From positions 16,275 to 80,274 of the forward strand of contig NZ_CDDH01000079.1 of NCBI RefSeq assembly GCF_000819725.1: a DNA stretch of 64,000 nucleotides, in the 5' to 3' direction. Below the pieces are notes generated by a model, which ran no database searches, was not told the DNA's origin, and saw nothing but the letters and a program-made list of their open reading frames with translations. Both the position numbers and the translations under genes were made by a program. This DNA comes from Aeromonas australiensis (GTDB lineage Bacteria > Pseudomonadota > Gammaproteobacteria > Enterobacterales > Aeromonadaceae). This document shows, piece by piece, positions 20,794-29,738 of the stretch (positions within the stretch are counted from its first letter, which is position 1; the number at the start of each line of letters is the position of its first letter).

Positions 20794-21650
20794 GGAAAAT
20801 CCTCTGATTGGGCAAACAGGATGGCGCCATCGAGCGCATCTGCCTGGGGGGGGATCAGGTTGAGCTGGCCGAGACGGGGAGCGAGGCGGGTGCCAATCCC
20901 CCCCAGCAGGGCGATCTGTCTGGCACCCAGCTGGGTCATTCCCTCCAGCAGGATCCGCAGCTGTTCGCAGGCTTCGTCCAGCAGCTGATTGGCGAGCTCG
21001 TCGCCATCGTTGGCGGCATCGAATACCCAGGGGGCAAAGTGGCCATAGTCCGCCGGAATGGCGCGGGCGGCCCAGCGTACCACTTCGGCCTGATCCCGTT
21101 TGAAGCGGTCCATCAAGCGGATGGCGAGGGTGCTGGGGGGCAAAATGCCATCGTGGCAGAGCAGGGATTGCTGAATGGCGCGCAGCCCCAGCCAGGCGCC
21201 GCTGCCTATGTCTGAAATGGGGAAGCCGCGGCCGGAGCAGGTGCGGATCTGCCCCTCCTGATAGACCAGCCCCACCGAGCCGGTACCGGCGATCAGAATG
21301 GCTCCCTCGCGGCCGCCAAAGGCGCCGAGGCAGGCACCGAAGGCATCGGAGGTGAGCCTGACGCTGGCAAAGGGGAAGGGCATCTTGAGCAGGGCGTGAT
21401 AGCTGTCGGCCAGCTCGGCGGAGGCGAGCGCCAGCCCGACCCCCATCTGTTGTTCACACTCGATGCCTAGCCCGGCAGCAAGGCGGGCGCTGGCGATGGC
21501 GGCCAGCACATTGGCGTGGGCATGGGGGATGCCCAGCTCCAGATTGGAGCCTGCCGCGCGCCCCTCTCCGAGCAGCTTGCCCGCCCGATCCCGAATGCGG
21601 GCGCGGGTGTGGGTGCCACCGCCATCGACGCCGACCCAGTACTCAATCAT
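20778..21650 (-). CDS. BadF/BadG-type kinase, probable N-acetylglucosamine (or glucosamine) kinase
   Basis: A 290-residue ASKHA-fold kinase. VGVDGGGTHTRARIRD is the phosphate-1 motif, ILIAGTGSVG the second phosphate loop, and DIGSGAWLGLRA and LLGGIGTRLAP complete the actin-like core. In Vibrio the equivalent gene of the chitin locus encodes a GlcNAc-specific kinase. ATG 21650 follows GGAGGT by 5 nt. Upstream it overlaps, by ATGATTGA, the stop of a 40-codon remnant ORF created by a duplication. In the ancestral form the ATG would have overlapped the GH9 stop directly. Confidence 0.88.
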   Translation of the reverse strand: MIEYWVGVDGGGTHTRARIRDRAGKLLGEGRAAGSNLELGIPHAHANVLAAIASARLAAGLGIECEQQMGVGLALASAELADSYHALLKMPFPFASVRLTSDAFGACLGAFGGREGAILIAGTGSVGLVYQEGQIRTCSGRGFPISDIGSGAWLGLRAIQQSLLCHDGILPPSTLAIRLMDRFKRDQAEVVRWAARAIPADYGHFAPWVFDAANDGDELANQLLDEACEQLRILLEGMTQLGARQIALLGGIGTRLAPRLGQLNLIPPQADALDGAILFAQSEDFPCLHP

Positions 21651-21765
21651 GGCGACCTCCATTTCCCTGCGCACTCTGCCAAGTGATGGCCAGAGCAAAC
21701 CGGACTGCATGGAGGATCCGCTGTTCTTCCCTGTGCCAGTTATGATCGCTGTACATCTCAATCAT
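21643..21765 (-). CDS. 40-codon mini-ORF generated by the duplication
   Basis: ATG 21765 overlaps the GH9 stop (ATGATTGA) and has the duplicated GGAGGT 5 nt upstream. The stop overlaps the kinase start by the same ATGATTGA. The product is a mutated copy of the GH9 C-terminus: it begins MIEMYSDHNWHREEQRILHA and ends FALAITWQSAQGNGG plus RHD. It is probably translated, because it sits in an operon with a good ribosome binding site. It may only keep ribosomes flowing to the kinase; no independent function is claimed. Confidence 0.5.
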   Translation of the reverse strand: MIEMYSDHNWHREEQRILHAVRFALAITWQSAQGNGGRHD

Positions 21766-21872
21766 GGCGACCTCCATTTCCCTGCGCACTCTGCCAAGTG
21801 ATGGCCAGAGCAAACCAGGCTGCGTGGGGGATCCACTGCTCGCCCCAGCGCCAGTTCTGATCCAGCCTGTCC
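21643..21872. repeat. 115-bp imperfect tandem duplication at the GH9/kinase junction
   Basis: Positions 21643-21757 and 21758-21872 are two copies of one unit. The first 59 bp are identical. The remainder is similar but clearly diverged (for example positions around 21702-21745 against 21817-21860). The right copy is the true GH9 3' end plus its stop; the left copy is a non-GH9 remnant placed before the kinase start. The unit length is not a multiple of 3. Confidence 0.93.
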
Positions 21873-23479
21873 TTGTACTCCTCCGGAATAAAGGCCACCT
21901 CATTTTCGTCATCGAATCCGGCGGTGATGCCGTTGCAGATGCCCCCCTGCGCGTTGGGATACCCGGCGGTATAGGTGGGGTTGTTGATACCGTGGCCCGC
22001 CAGCATGCAGGCGTTGAAGGGGTTTTGCCCGAGGATCCAGTCGAGCTGGCGTTGGCCATAAGTGATTAGCGGCTGGCTCTGGCGGGGGAAGTGGCGGGCG
22101 CCAGCAAAGGCCATGGCCGCCAGCGAGGCGAGGCGGGCATTTTCCCCCTGCCACCAGTAACCGGACTCGTTGTTGTGGGGCATAAAGAAGCTGATGCGCG
22201 GCGCTTCATCTACCCCTTTCACATATTGGCGGGCGAGGGAGAAGGGGTTGCCCGCACGGGCGCAGAGCGCCAGCTCGGCGGCCAGCGCCTGCTCCACTAC
22301 GGTGTGTACCCGGGCCTGGTGCCCCTGATCCGGCTCTACGCCCAGATATTCCAGCAGCGCCAGCACCGGCAGACCCGCCTCAGCGGCGTGATAGTAGGGG
22401 CGCGAGCCATCCTCGTTGGCCGACCAGTAGTGACCCAGCTCCGGATGAATGCGCTGGCGGGCGCAGAGCTTGCTGGCGCGGACTCTCGCTTCATTGAGCC
22501 ACTCGGTGCCGAAGGTGCGGGTCAGCTCTACCGCCGCCAGCAGGGCGCAGTAGTCATCGATGATGTTCTCGACCCCGTCATCAAGGTAGGTGAGGTTGTG
22601 CTCGCACAGATGCAGGTAGCCGCGTTTGGCTGCCTCGGCGTAGCGGCTGGCATCGACGTCGCCGCTGACGCTCTCGCGGGCGGCGCGGGCCAGCGCGGCG
22701 ATAGCCATGCCGCCCCCTTGGCGAAAACCCGCCTGCCAGTTGGCGGATTTGATCCCCTGTTGGGTAGCATAGGCACACAATTCGCGCTGGGCGGGATCCT
22801 TGCTCCACTTGTCGAACAGGGTCATGTAGAAGAAGCCCGACTCATCCTGCATCCGGCAGAGGAAATCGGCGCCGTGCAGCGCCTCGTCATTGAGCCGCTT
22901 GCAGAGGTTCACCCCGTCGATATCGCGGCGGGGGGCCAAGAGTTCGCGGCACTTGAGCAGGGCCCACACCACCATGGGGGTCTGCTGGGGGTTGAGGTAG
23001 TTGGCGTAGGAGAGGTGGCTCAGGTACTTGCTCATGTCGCCGCTGGCATCGAACCAGCCGCCGTGCACATCTTTGTGTTGGTCGGTGCCAAACAGGCGGG
23101 CGCTGCGGTCGGCCCGATCGAAGGTGCCGCTGGCGCGCTGTCCCTTGAAGTAGTGGATGACGTCCGAGAGACAGCGGCTGGCCAGCAGATCCTGGCCGAT
23201 GGCAAAGCGGGTGGAGCGGACAATGCCTTGGGCAGTGATCGCCTCCAGCCGATAGTGACCGGGCTCCTTGAAGGCGGAGAAGTCGGCGCGCCAGTAAGCG
23301 CGGCCCTGCCAGCCGGGGACGCTGCCAGCCGGTTGCAGCGGGGTTTCAAACAGGATCTGGCCATCACCCTGGCGTTGCAGCCTGACATAGCCGCCGAGAT
23401 CAGGGGCGGGGGAGGTTTGCAACAGGGCGACCTTGTGTCCGTCGCACTCGTAGCCCACCTGATTGATCAAGAGTTCCAT
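21758..23479 (-). CDS. GH9 glycosidase of the chitin locus (probable exo-beta-D-glucosaminidase)
   Basis: A 573-residue glycoside hydrolase family 9 protein. An N-terminal Ig-like domain (LLINQVGYECDGHKVALLQ) leads into the (alpha/alpha)6 barrel with GGWFDASGDMSKYLSHLSYA holding the catalytic Asp region, and a C-terminal NPFNACMLAGHG and NNESGYWWQGEN region. It is labelled cellulase-like by family. A GH9 enzyme of the same chitin locus in Photobacterium is known as an exo-beta-D-glucosaminidase, which suits this context. No signal peptide, so cytoplasmic. ATG 23479 has AGGAG about 10 nt upstream. Confidence 0.88.
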   Translation of the reverse strand: MELLINQVGYECDGHKVALLQTSPAPDLGGYVRLQRQGDGQILFETPLQPAGSVPGWQGRAYWRADFSAFKEPGHYRLEAITAQGIVRSTRFAIGQDLLASRCLSDVIHYFKGQRASGTFDRADRSARLFGTDQHKDVHGGWFDASGDMSKYLSHLSYANYLNPQQTPMVVWALLKCRELLAPRRDIDGVNLCKRLNDEALHGADFLCRMQDESGFFYMTLFDKWSKDPAQRELCAYATQQGIKSANWQAGFRQGGGMAIAALARAARESVSGDVDASRYAEAAKRGYLHLCEHNLTYLDDGVENIIDDYCALLAAVELTRTFGTEWLNEARVRASKLCARQRIHPELGHYWSANEDGSRPYYHAAEAGLPVLALLEYLGVEPDQGHQARVHTVVEQALAAELALCARAGNPFSLARQYVKGVDEAPRISFFMPHNNESGYWWQGENARLASLAAMAFAGARHFPRQSQPLITYGQRQLDWILGQNPFNACMLAGHGINNPTYTAGYPNAQGGICNGITAGFDDENEVAFIPEEYKDRLDQNWRWGEQWIPHAAWFALAITWQSAQGNGGRHD

Positions 23480-23551
23480 CAAGGTATTACTCCTGTGGTT
23501 CACCGCCGGGCGGTGAGGCACATCACGGGGCTGTGGCCGCCCCGTATCGAG

Positions 23552-23574
23552 GCATGGCCGGACAGGGTTGTCCG
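23552..23574 (-). other. Intergenic hairpin inside the chitin operon
   Basis: GGCCGGACA/TGTCCGGCC stem lies between the ATPase and GH9 genes. There is no T-run, so it is more likely an mRNA processing or stability element than a terminator. Confidence 0.5.
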
Positions 23575-23593
23575 GCCGGTCTAAGTCTCACCC

Positions 23594-24595
23594 TCACTCG
23601 TAGAGGTAGCAGCGCACGAAGTGGTTGTCGGCAAGCTTGGTGATGGGGGGCAGCGTCTCCTTGCAGCGGGGCATCGCCTGATTGCAACGCCCGGCAAAGG
23701 GGCAGCCACAGGATTCCGGCGTCCAGAGCGGGATCTCCCCCTTGCGGCCCCCCTCCAGCTCGGCGTGGATGCTCTTCTCCGGGTCGGGCACCGCCGAGAT
23801 GAGCAGCTGGGTGTAGGGGTGCTGCGGGTGGTGCAGGATCTCGTCCACCTCACCCCACTCCACCATGTGCCCCACATACATCACCGCCAGATCTTCCGCC
23901 ACATAGCGGGCGGTGGCGATGTCGTGGGTGATGTAGAGCATGGAGACGCCGAGCTCGTTCTTCATCTGCTCCATCAGGTTGAGGATGCCGATGCGAATGG
24001 AGACGTCGAGCATGGAGGTGGGTTCGTCCGCCAGTACCACTTCCGCCTCCACCGCCAGATTGCGGGCGATGTTGACCCGCTGGCGCTGACCGCCGGAGAG
24101 CTGGTGCGGATACTTGGCCGCCGTTGCCTTGGCGGGGGTGAGCCCTACCTTCTCAAGCAGGGCGTAGACCATGTCGGGCAGCTCTTTCTTGTCGATCACC
24201 TTGCTGTGCAGCAGCAGGGGGCGGGCGATGTGGTGATAGATGGTGTGGGTCGGATTGAGCGAACCGAACGGATCTTGCCACACCATCTGCACGCTCTGGC
24301 GATAGTCCAGCAGGGCGGTGCCCTTGTTGAACTCCTCCAGATCGTGGCCGCGATAGAGAATGCGCCCGGCACTGAGCTTGTACATCTTGGCGATGATCTT
24401 GGCGATGGTGCTCTTGCCGGAGCCCGACTCCCCGACCACCGCCAGGGCGCGGCCCCGGTGCAGGTTGAAGGTGATGTCGGAGAGTGCCCGCATCTTGCCA
24501 CTTTTGATGGCATTGGAGTTGATGGGGAAGTCCTTGTAGAGGTGCTGGACTTCGATGATGGGTGCATCGGTTTTGGCGATTTGCATGACAGACAT
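23594..24595 (-). CDS. ABC transporter ATP-binding protein (DppF/OppF type), chitin oligosaccharide import
   Basis: A 333-residue nucleotide-binding subunit. Walker A is VVGESGSGKSTIAK, the signature is QLSGGQRQRVNIARNLA and Walker B is VVLADEPTSMLD, followed by the H-loop ITHD. The C-terminal CGCPFAGRCNQAMPRC is the cysteine motif of oligopeptide-type ATPases. It pairs with the ATPase upstream (2 bp gap) and the two permeases, forming the Vibrio-like (GlcNAc)n importer of the inner membrane. Confidence 0.92.
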   Translation of the reverse strand: MSVMQIAKTDAPIIEVQHLYKDFPINSNAIKSGKMRALSDITFNLHRGRALAVVGESGSGKSTIAKIIAKMYKLSAGRILYRGHDLEEFNKGTALLDYRQSVQMVWQDPFGSLNPTHTIYHHIARPLLLHSKVIDKKELPDMVYALLEKVGLTPAKATAAKYPHQLSGGQRQRVNIARNLAVEAEVVLADEPTSMLDVSIRIGILNLMEQMKNELGVSMLYITHDIATARYVAEDLAVMYVGHMVEWGEVDEILHHPQHPYTQLLISAVPDPEKSIHAELEGGRKGEIPLWTPESCGCPFAGRCNQAMPRCKETLPPITKLADNHFVRCYLYE

Positions 24596-24597
24596 CC

Positions 24598-25617
24598 TTA
24601 ACAGCCAGCGGCCTTGTCCAGATAGATCACGGGATCTTGTTGCAGTCCCTGCTCCTCATAGAGGTGGCAGGCGGTCTGTTGCCCGGGGCGGATCTCGGCC
24701 AATCTGGTGTACTCCTGACGGCAGCGATCGTGCACCTTGCCGCAGCGGGCCTGAAAGCGGCAGCCGACCGGCACCTCCAGCAGGTTGAGCGGGGTGCCCG
24801 GGATCCCCTCCAGCACCTTCTTCGGCCCGTGCAGGGGGGGGAAGGAGTTGCCGAGCCCTCTGGTATAGGGGTGTAGCGGCGCGGTCAGGATCGCCTTGGA
24901 AGGAGCGACCTCCACCAGTTCACCGGCATACATGATGCCGATGCGATCGCAGAACTCCACCATCAGGGAGAGGTCGTGGGTGATAAACAGAATGGAGAAG
25001 TTGAACTTCTCTTTCAGGGCATAGACCTTCTGCAGGATCTCCCGCTGTACCACCACATCGAGCGCTGTGGTCGGCTCATCCATGATGAGCAGCTCGGGGT
25101 TGAGCGCCATGGCGATGGCGATCACCAGCCGCTGGCGCATGCCGCCGGAGAACTGGTGCGGGTAATCCTTGAGCCGGCTCGGGTGGATATCGACGATGGC
25201 GAGCAGCTCCTGGGCGCGCTTGATCGCCTCATAGCGAGTCAGCCCCGGGTTGTGGGCCAGCAGCACGTCGCAGAACTGCTCCTCCATCCGCAGCACAGGG
25301 TTCAGGGCGTTCATGGCGGACTGGAACACCACCGACACCTGTTGCCAGCGGTAGGCGCGCAGCCGCTCGTCGTTGTAGTGGAGGATGTTCTCCCCCTTGA
25401 ACAGGATCTCGCCACCGCTGATGTAGGCGGGCGGCTTGTGCAGCCGGGCCACCGAGAAGGCGACGGTGGATTTGCCGCAGCCCGACTCACCGGCGAGACC
25501 GAAGATCTCGCCCTGTCGGATATCGAAGCTCACCGAGTTGACGGCGCGCACGTCGCCATTTTCGGTGATGTAGTCGACGCAAAGATTGCGTACTGACAGC
25601 AGGGGATGCTTGTTCAT
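24598..25617 (-). CDS. ABC transporter ATP-binding protein (DppD/OppD type), chitin oligosaccharide import
   Basis: A 339-residue ATPase with Walker [14 protein letters not shown], signature [16 protein letters not shown] and Walker [13 protein letters not shown]. The C-terminal [14 protein letters not shown] is the family cysteine motif. ATG 25617 overlaps the permease stop (ATGA), which argues against the much longer open frame to 26208. Second of the paired ATPases in this importer. Confidence 0.92.
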   Translation of the reverse strand: MNKHPLLSVRNLCVDYITENGDVRAVNSVSFDIRQGEIFGLAGESGCGKSTVAFSVARLHKPPAYISGGEILFKGENILHYNDERLRAYRWQQVSVVFQSAMNALNPVLRMEEQFCDVLLAHNPGLTRYEAIKRAQELLAIVDIHPSRLKDYPHQFSGGMRQRLVIAIAMALNPELLIMDEPTTALDVVVQREILQKVYALKEKFNFSILFITHDLSLMVEFCDRIGIMYAGELVEVAPSKAILTAPLHPYTRGLGNSFPPLHGPKKVLEGIPGTPLNLLEVPVGCRFQARCGKVHDRCRQEYTRLAEIRPGQQTACHLYEEQGLQQDPVIYLDKAAGC

Positions 25618-26534
25618 GCTCTCTTCTCCTGTGCTGTGGCAACCGGTGTGGTGACTGGCGCCGCGAGTTTCTTCCAGCGGCTCAACCCTTTGTGGGAACG
25701 CAGTTGCGGGTTGGCAATCTCGTCGATGGCGAAGTTGAGCAGGGCCAGACCGGCACCCAGGGTGGCGATGGCAAAGCAGGGGGCCAGGATCTCCCACCAG
25801 GCGCCGACCAGAATGGCGCTGGAGGTCTGGGCGTTGTAGAGCATGATGCCCCAGCTCACCACGGTCGGGTCGCCGAGCCCGAGGAACTCCAGGGTCGCTT
25901 CGGTGACGATGGCGTAGATGATGGAGCCGATAAAGCTCACCCCTATGATGGAGATGAGGTTGGGCAGGATCTCCACCAGAATGATGCGCCAGGCCGGCTC
26001 GCCCAGCACTTCGGCGGCGATGACGAACTCCTTCTCGCGCAGGGCCAGGGTCTGGGCGCGGATCACCCGCGCGCCATAGGCCCACGAGGTCAAGCCGATT
26101 ATCACGGCAATCACCGTCGGTGACGCCTCCCCGATAAAGCTCGCCAGCACCAGTAGCAAGGGGAGGTTGGGGATCACCAGCACCACGTTCATCAGGAAGG
26201 TGAGGCATTCATCCACCAGACCCCCGAAGTAACCGGCGGTGATGCCGATGGCGACGGCCAGGGTGCAGACCAGCAGGCCTGCGCTGAAGCCCACCAGCAG
26301 CGAGATACGGGCACCGTTGGTGAACTGGGCCCAGATATCGTGGCCCATGCGGGTGGAACCCATCACGAACTCGGCACTGGGCGGCTGGTGCGGGCGAGCG
26401 ACCCGTTTGGTCGGCTCGTTGCTGGCCAGAATGGGGGCAAAGATAGCCATCAGTACGAAGGTAACCACGATGGCGAGGCCACAGGCAGCCTTCTTGTTGC
26501 CCAGCAGGATTTTCAAGATAGTCGGCATACGCAT
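25614..26534 (-). CDS. ABC transporter permease (DppC type), chitin oligosaccharide import
   Basis: A 306-residue inner-membrane protein. The N-terminus AACGLAIVVTFVLMAIFAPI is typical of the DppC/OppC permeases, and about six membrane segments follow with the ATPase-contact loop around EVLGEPAWRIILVEILPNL (the EAA motif). It begins one base after the stop of the DppB-type permease. Confidence 0.92.
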   Translation of the reverse strand: MRMPTILKILLGNKKAACGLAIVVTFVLMAIFAPILASNEPTKRVARPHQPPSAEFVMGSTRMGHDIWAQFTNGARISLLVGFSAGLLVCTLAVAIGITAGYFGGLVDECLTFLMNVVLVIPNLPLLLVLASFIGEASPTVIAVIIGLTSWAYGARVIRAQTLALREKEFVIAAEVLGEPAWRIILVEILPNLISIIGVSFIGSIIYAIVTEATLEFLGLGDPTVVSWGIMLYNAQTSSAILVGAWWEILAPCFAIATLGAGLALLNFAIDEIANPQLRSHKGLSRWKKLAAPVTTPVATAQEKRA

Positions 26535-26535
26535 C

Positions 26536-27519
26536 TTATTTGCCTCCTGTACGCAGACGGGGATCCAGGAAGACGTAGAGCACGTCCGCCAGGAAGTTGA
26601 AGCTGAGCATGGTGATGGTCATGATGAGCAGCTGCCCCTGAATGAGCGGGTAGTCGCGGGCCAGAATGCCCTGATAGAGGGTCAGGCCCAGGCCCGGATA
26701 GTTGAAGATCACCTCGGTGATGAGAGAGCCACCGATAACGAAACCGAGCGCCATGGAGAGGGCGGTGACGCTGGGCAGAATGGCATTGCGGGCGCCGTAG
26801 TTGAAGATCACCCGGTTGCTGGAGAGCCCCTTGGCCTTGGCCATGGTGATGTAATCCTCGCCGAGCAGGTTGATCATGTTGTTGCGCATGGTGATGAGAA
26901 AGCCCCCCACCTGCACCACGGCCAGGGTCAGCACCGGCATGATGGCGTGGGTCATGATGCTCTTGATGTGCTCCCAGCCAAAATCGGCTTTTATCTCGGG
27001 GCTGTAGGCGTAGCCGATGGGCAGCCACTCGAGGCTGACCCCGAACAGGAACAGGGCAAGCAGGGAGACCACCACAGGCGGAATGGCCTGCATCACCAGG
27101 GTGAGCGGGGAGAGAATGCTGTCCATCCGGCCGCCGCGATACCAGGCGGCGAAGATGCCGACGATGGAACCGAGGGAGAAGCTCAAAATGGTGGAGGTGC
27201 CGACCAGAAACAGGGTCCAGCCGATGGCACGGCCCAGCACGTCAGAGACCTGCTGCGGGTAGAAGCGCACCGAGGTGCCGAGATCCCAGGTGAAGACACT
27301 CTTCACATAGGTGAGAAACTGGGTGCCGATGGGGCCGTCGACAAAGCCGAAGGTGGCTTTGAGGGCTTCCAGGGCGGCGGGTTCCATCATGGCGCCAGCA
27401 CGGGCAAACATCACGGAGACAGGATCCCCTGGCATGGCACGGGGTAACAGGAAGTTGATGGTGGCGGCTACCAGAAAGGCAACCAGGTAGAAGGAAAAGC
27501 GTCTCAGTATGAATCCCAT
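26536..27519 (-). CDS. ABC transporter permease (DppB type), chitin oligosaccharide import
   Basis: A 327-residue inner-membrane protein. FILRRFSFYLVAFLVAATIN at the start, then LPRAMPGDPV, is typical of DppB/OppB permeases, and the EAA loop is seen in DYITMAKAKGLSSNRVIFNY. It lies 118 bp after the binding-protein gene, a gap containing a strong GC hairpin. Confidence 0.92.
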   Translation of the reverse strand: MGFILRRFSFYLVAFLVAATINFLLPRAMPGDPVSVMFARAGAMMEPAALEALKATFGFVDGPIGTQFLTYVKSVFTWDLGTSVRFYPQQVSDVLGRAIGWTLFLVGTSTILSFSLGSIVGIFAAWYRGGRMDSILSPLTLVMQAIPPVVVSLLALFLFGVSLEWLPIGYAYSPEIKADFGWEHIKSIMTHAIMPVLTLAVVQVGGFLITMRNNMINLLGEDYITMAKAKGLSSNRVIFNYGARNAILPSVTALSMALGFVIGGSLITEVIFNYPGLGLTLYQGILARDYPLIQGQLLIMTITMLSFNFLADVLYVFLDPRLRTGGK

Positions 27520-27611
27520 GATAGTACCTTTTACTGCAAGTCTGCCCCGCGTCGGGTATAGCTACCCCAACCCCGGCGGTGCCGGGCAAGAAGGGGATTA
27601 ACGGGGAAGAT

Positions 27612-27629
27612 GGCCCCCCGCAGGGGGCC
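27612..27629 (-). other. GC-rich hairpin after the binding-protein gene
   Basis: GGCCCCC CGCA GGGGGCC starts 9 bp after the binding-protein stop and lacks a T-run. This placement fits a 3' stabilising hairpin that raises binding-protein mRNA over the downstream permease mRNA (inference). Confidence 0.55.
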
Positions 27630-27637
27630 GGGATTGT

Positions 27638-29323
27638 TTAGCTGTTTGGCTTGAGGGACAACACGTGCAGCAGACGCTCAGGGGTATCCGGGTGGAGCTG
27701 AGGTTTCGCTACCGGGTTATCAGCACTGAACCAGCCGTTGAAGCGCTTGGTGCTGTACTCATACCAGGTCGGGTTGTTGAAGACCGGAATGATGGTCTGG
27801 TTGGCACCAACACGATCCTGGATGGCGAACATGATCTCCTTCTGCTTGGCCGCATCGGCGGTCTGGGTGAAGTCATCGATCAGCTTGTCGAGTTCGGGAT
27901 CCTTGTAACGGGGCGCGGCGAAGCGGTTGCCACGGTCACCCATGTTGCGGGAGTGGAATGCAGTCTCGAAGTACTTGTGCGGGTTGGCACCGGCAAAGTA
28001 GCCCTGCAGCGCCACGTCGAAGTTGCCAGTGATCAGGTTCTCGGTCCAGACGGTCGCTTCCGGGGTGGCGGTCTTGGCGTTCAGCCCCAGCGCCTGCAGC
28101 CCTTCTACACCGATCTGAACAGTGTTGACCCAGTCGGTCCAACCGTTCGGTACCAGCACCTTGAACTCGATCTTTTTGCAGCTAGGCGTGTCGAGGAACT
28201 TGTCGCCGTCACAATCCTTGTAGCCTGCCTCTTTGAGCAGTGCTTTGGCTTTCTCCAGGTCGAACTTGTTGTACTGGCCGTACTTCTTGTCCACTTCCGG
28301 GTTGTTCCAGGCGTCAAACGCCTTGCCCAGACCTGACGGGTACTCGTTGACGGTGGGGTAGCCGTAGCCCGCGATATCCACCATGGATTGTCTGTCCATC
28401 GCCATGGAGAAGGCGCGGCGGAAGTTGATGTCGTTGAAGGCTTCGTTATTGCCCGGGTGCTTGGTCTGGAAGTTGACGTTGAACGCCACGGTACCAGAGG
28501 CCGGGAACCAATATTTGTTGTTCTTCGGATCGTTACCGACGTAGAGGCGCTCGATATCCGGTACGAAGGAGCCGAACCAGTCGATGTCCCCCTTCATGAC
28601 CGCTGCCAGCACCTGGTCGTTGGTGGCCAGCTGTGGCATGCGGATACAGTCGATAGCGAGGTTGGCGTTATCCCAGTAGTGCGGGTTGCGGCACTGGGTA
28701 TAGAGCTGGGCGGAGAAGTTGTCCACTTCGGTGAAGGGACCGCTGCCGACCGGCTTGTCATTGGTGAAGGCAACCGGATCTTTCACCGATTTCCACTGAT
28801 GCTCCGGCACGATAGGCACCAGCACCAGATCGTTCACCACGTTGGTGTTGACCTCGGTCAGGTCGAATTTGACCTTGTTGGGGGCCAGCTTCTCGACGCT
28901 CTTGATCTGGGTCCAGATTGAGCGCTCATCCAGCGCCTTGTTGGCCTTGACCAGATTGAAGGAGAAGAGGATGTCATCGGCATCAAAGGCTTCGCCGTCA
29001 GACCACTTCACGCCATCACGCAGATCGAAGGTGACGGATTTCAGGTCATCGCTGAACGCATAGTTGGTGGCCAGACGATAGACGGGTTTGCCCCCTTGCA
29101 TATCGTTGAAGATCACCAGCGGTTCATAGATGAAGTGACGGGTGGTGTGCAGCAGGCCCGCTTGCAGGAAGGGGTTGAAGTTCTTGACCCAGGCGGTTTC
29201 CTGCTGTGCGACCATGGTCAGCACGGTTTTATTGTCTGCGGCCATGGCGTTACCGGCGGCACCGGCAAGCATCATGGTTCCCAGCATTACAGCGGTAGAG
29301 ATTTTGGATACTTTGGCAAGCAT
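27638..29323 (-). CDS. Periplasmic chitin-oligosaccharide-binding protein (CBP-like)
   Basis: A 561-residue family 5 solute-binding protein. The signal peptide (VMLGTMMLAGAAGNAMAADN) is followed by the SBP_bac_5 core: DLRDGVKWSDGEAFDADDI, YWFPASGTVAFNVN and FRRAFSMAMDRQ. In Vibrio cholerae the equivalent protein both feeds the importer and holds the sensor ChiS inactive until (GlcNAc)n binds; chiS lies directly upstream here, so the same logic is likely. ATG 29323 has AGGA 6 nt upstream. Four cysteines (CRNPHYWDNANLAIDC; DCDGDKFLDTPSC) may form two disulfides. Confidence 0.9.
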   Translation of the reverse strand: MLAKVSKISTAVMLGTMMLAGAAGNAMAADNKTVLTMVAQQETAWVKNFNPFLQAGLLHTTRHFIYEPLVIFNDMQGGKPVYRLATNYAFSDDLKSVTFDLRDGVKWSDGEAFDADDILFSFNLVKANKALDERSIWTQIKSVEKLAPNKVKFDLTEVNTNVVNDLVLVPIVPEHQWKSVKDPVAFTNDKPVGSGPFTEVDNFSAQLYTQCRNPHYWDNANLAIDCIRMPQLATNDQVLAAVMKGDIDWFGSFVPDIERLYVGNDPKNNKYWFPASGTVAFNVNFQTKHPGNNEAFNDINFRRAFSMAMDRQSMVDIAGYGYPTVNEYPSGLGKAFDAWNNPEVDKKYGQYNKFDLEKAKALLKEAGYKDCDGDKFLDTPSCKKIEFKVLVPNGWTDWVNTVQIGVEGLQALGLNAKTATPEATVWTENLITGNFDVALQGYFAGANPHKYFETAFHSRNMGDRGNRFAAPRYKDPELDKLIDDFTQTADAAKQKEIMFAIQDRVGANQTIIPVFNNPTWYEYSTKRFNGWFSADNPVAKPQLHPDTPERLLHVLSLKPNS

Positions 29324-29738
29324 ATGTTTTCCTTTCTTATTTTTTGGCATTCCCGAGGGTTCGCCTTGTTTTGTGTGAGCACCGGTTTCGCATGCTGATG
29401 AAATCGGCCCTCTGTGTTGGTCAGGTGTCTAACCTTTGTCGTTCTGTTTTCCAACGCCTTAAGCAAACCAGAATTAACAGGAAAACAACAACTATTGATT
29501 TCGTTGTTTTCGTAAAAATTGACAGCGTTACGTCAATCTCGTCAAAATCGATTTTTATCTGTTTAAAATCATAAGTTTGCGTTATTTGCTCTCGCGTAAG
29601 AAGTGGTTGTGAAAATGGCGTATATGACAAATTTGTGAATTGGATCTGCTCTCGGTTTCGGGGTTGTGCGGGGCTTTGTTTTGCGCAAAAAGAAACCAGA
29701 TGGCCAATTGTGATCCGGCGCCCGTTCAGGGCGCCGTG
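29324..29738. promoter_or_regulatory. chiS-cbp intergenic region with promoter of the chitin operon
   Basis: 415 bp, markedly A+T-rich between 29440 and 29640. Contains an inverted repeat GAAAACAAC (29481-29489)/GTTGTTTTC (29503-29511) about 160 bp before the binding-protein start, a candidate operator for ChiS or another regulator. At 29716-29736 a CGGCGCCC/GGGCGCCG hairpin follows the chiS stop and may end that transcript. No gene seen. Confidence 0.5.

Noticed and set aside
24598..26208. 536-codon frame covering an ATPase and most of a permease gene
   Set aside because: The extension overlaps the real permease gene; ATG 25617 overlaps its stop and starts the conserved ATPase.
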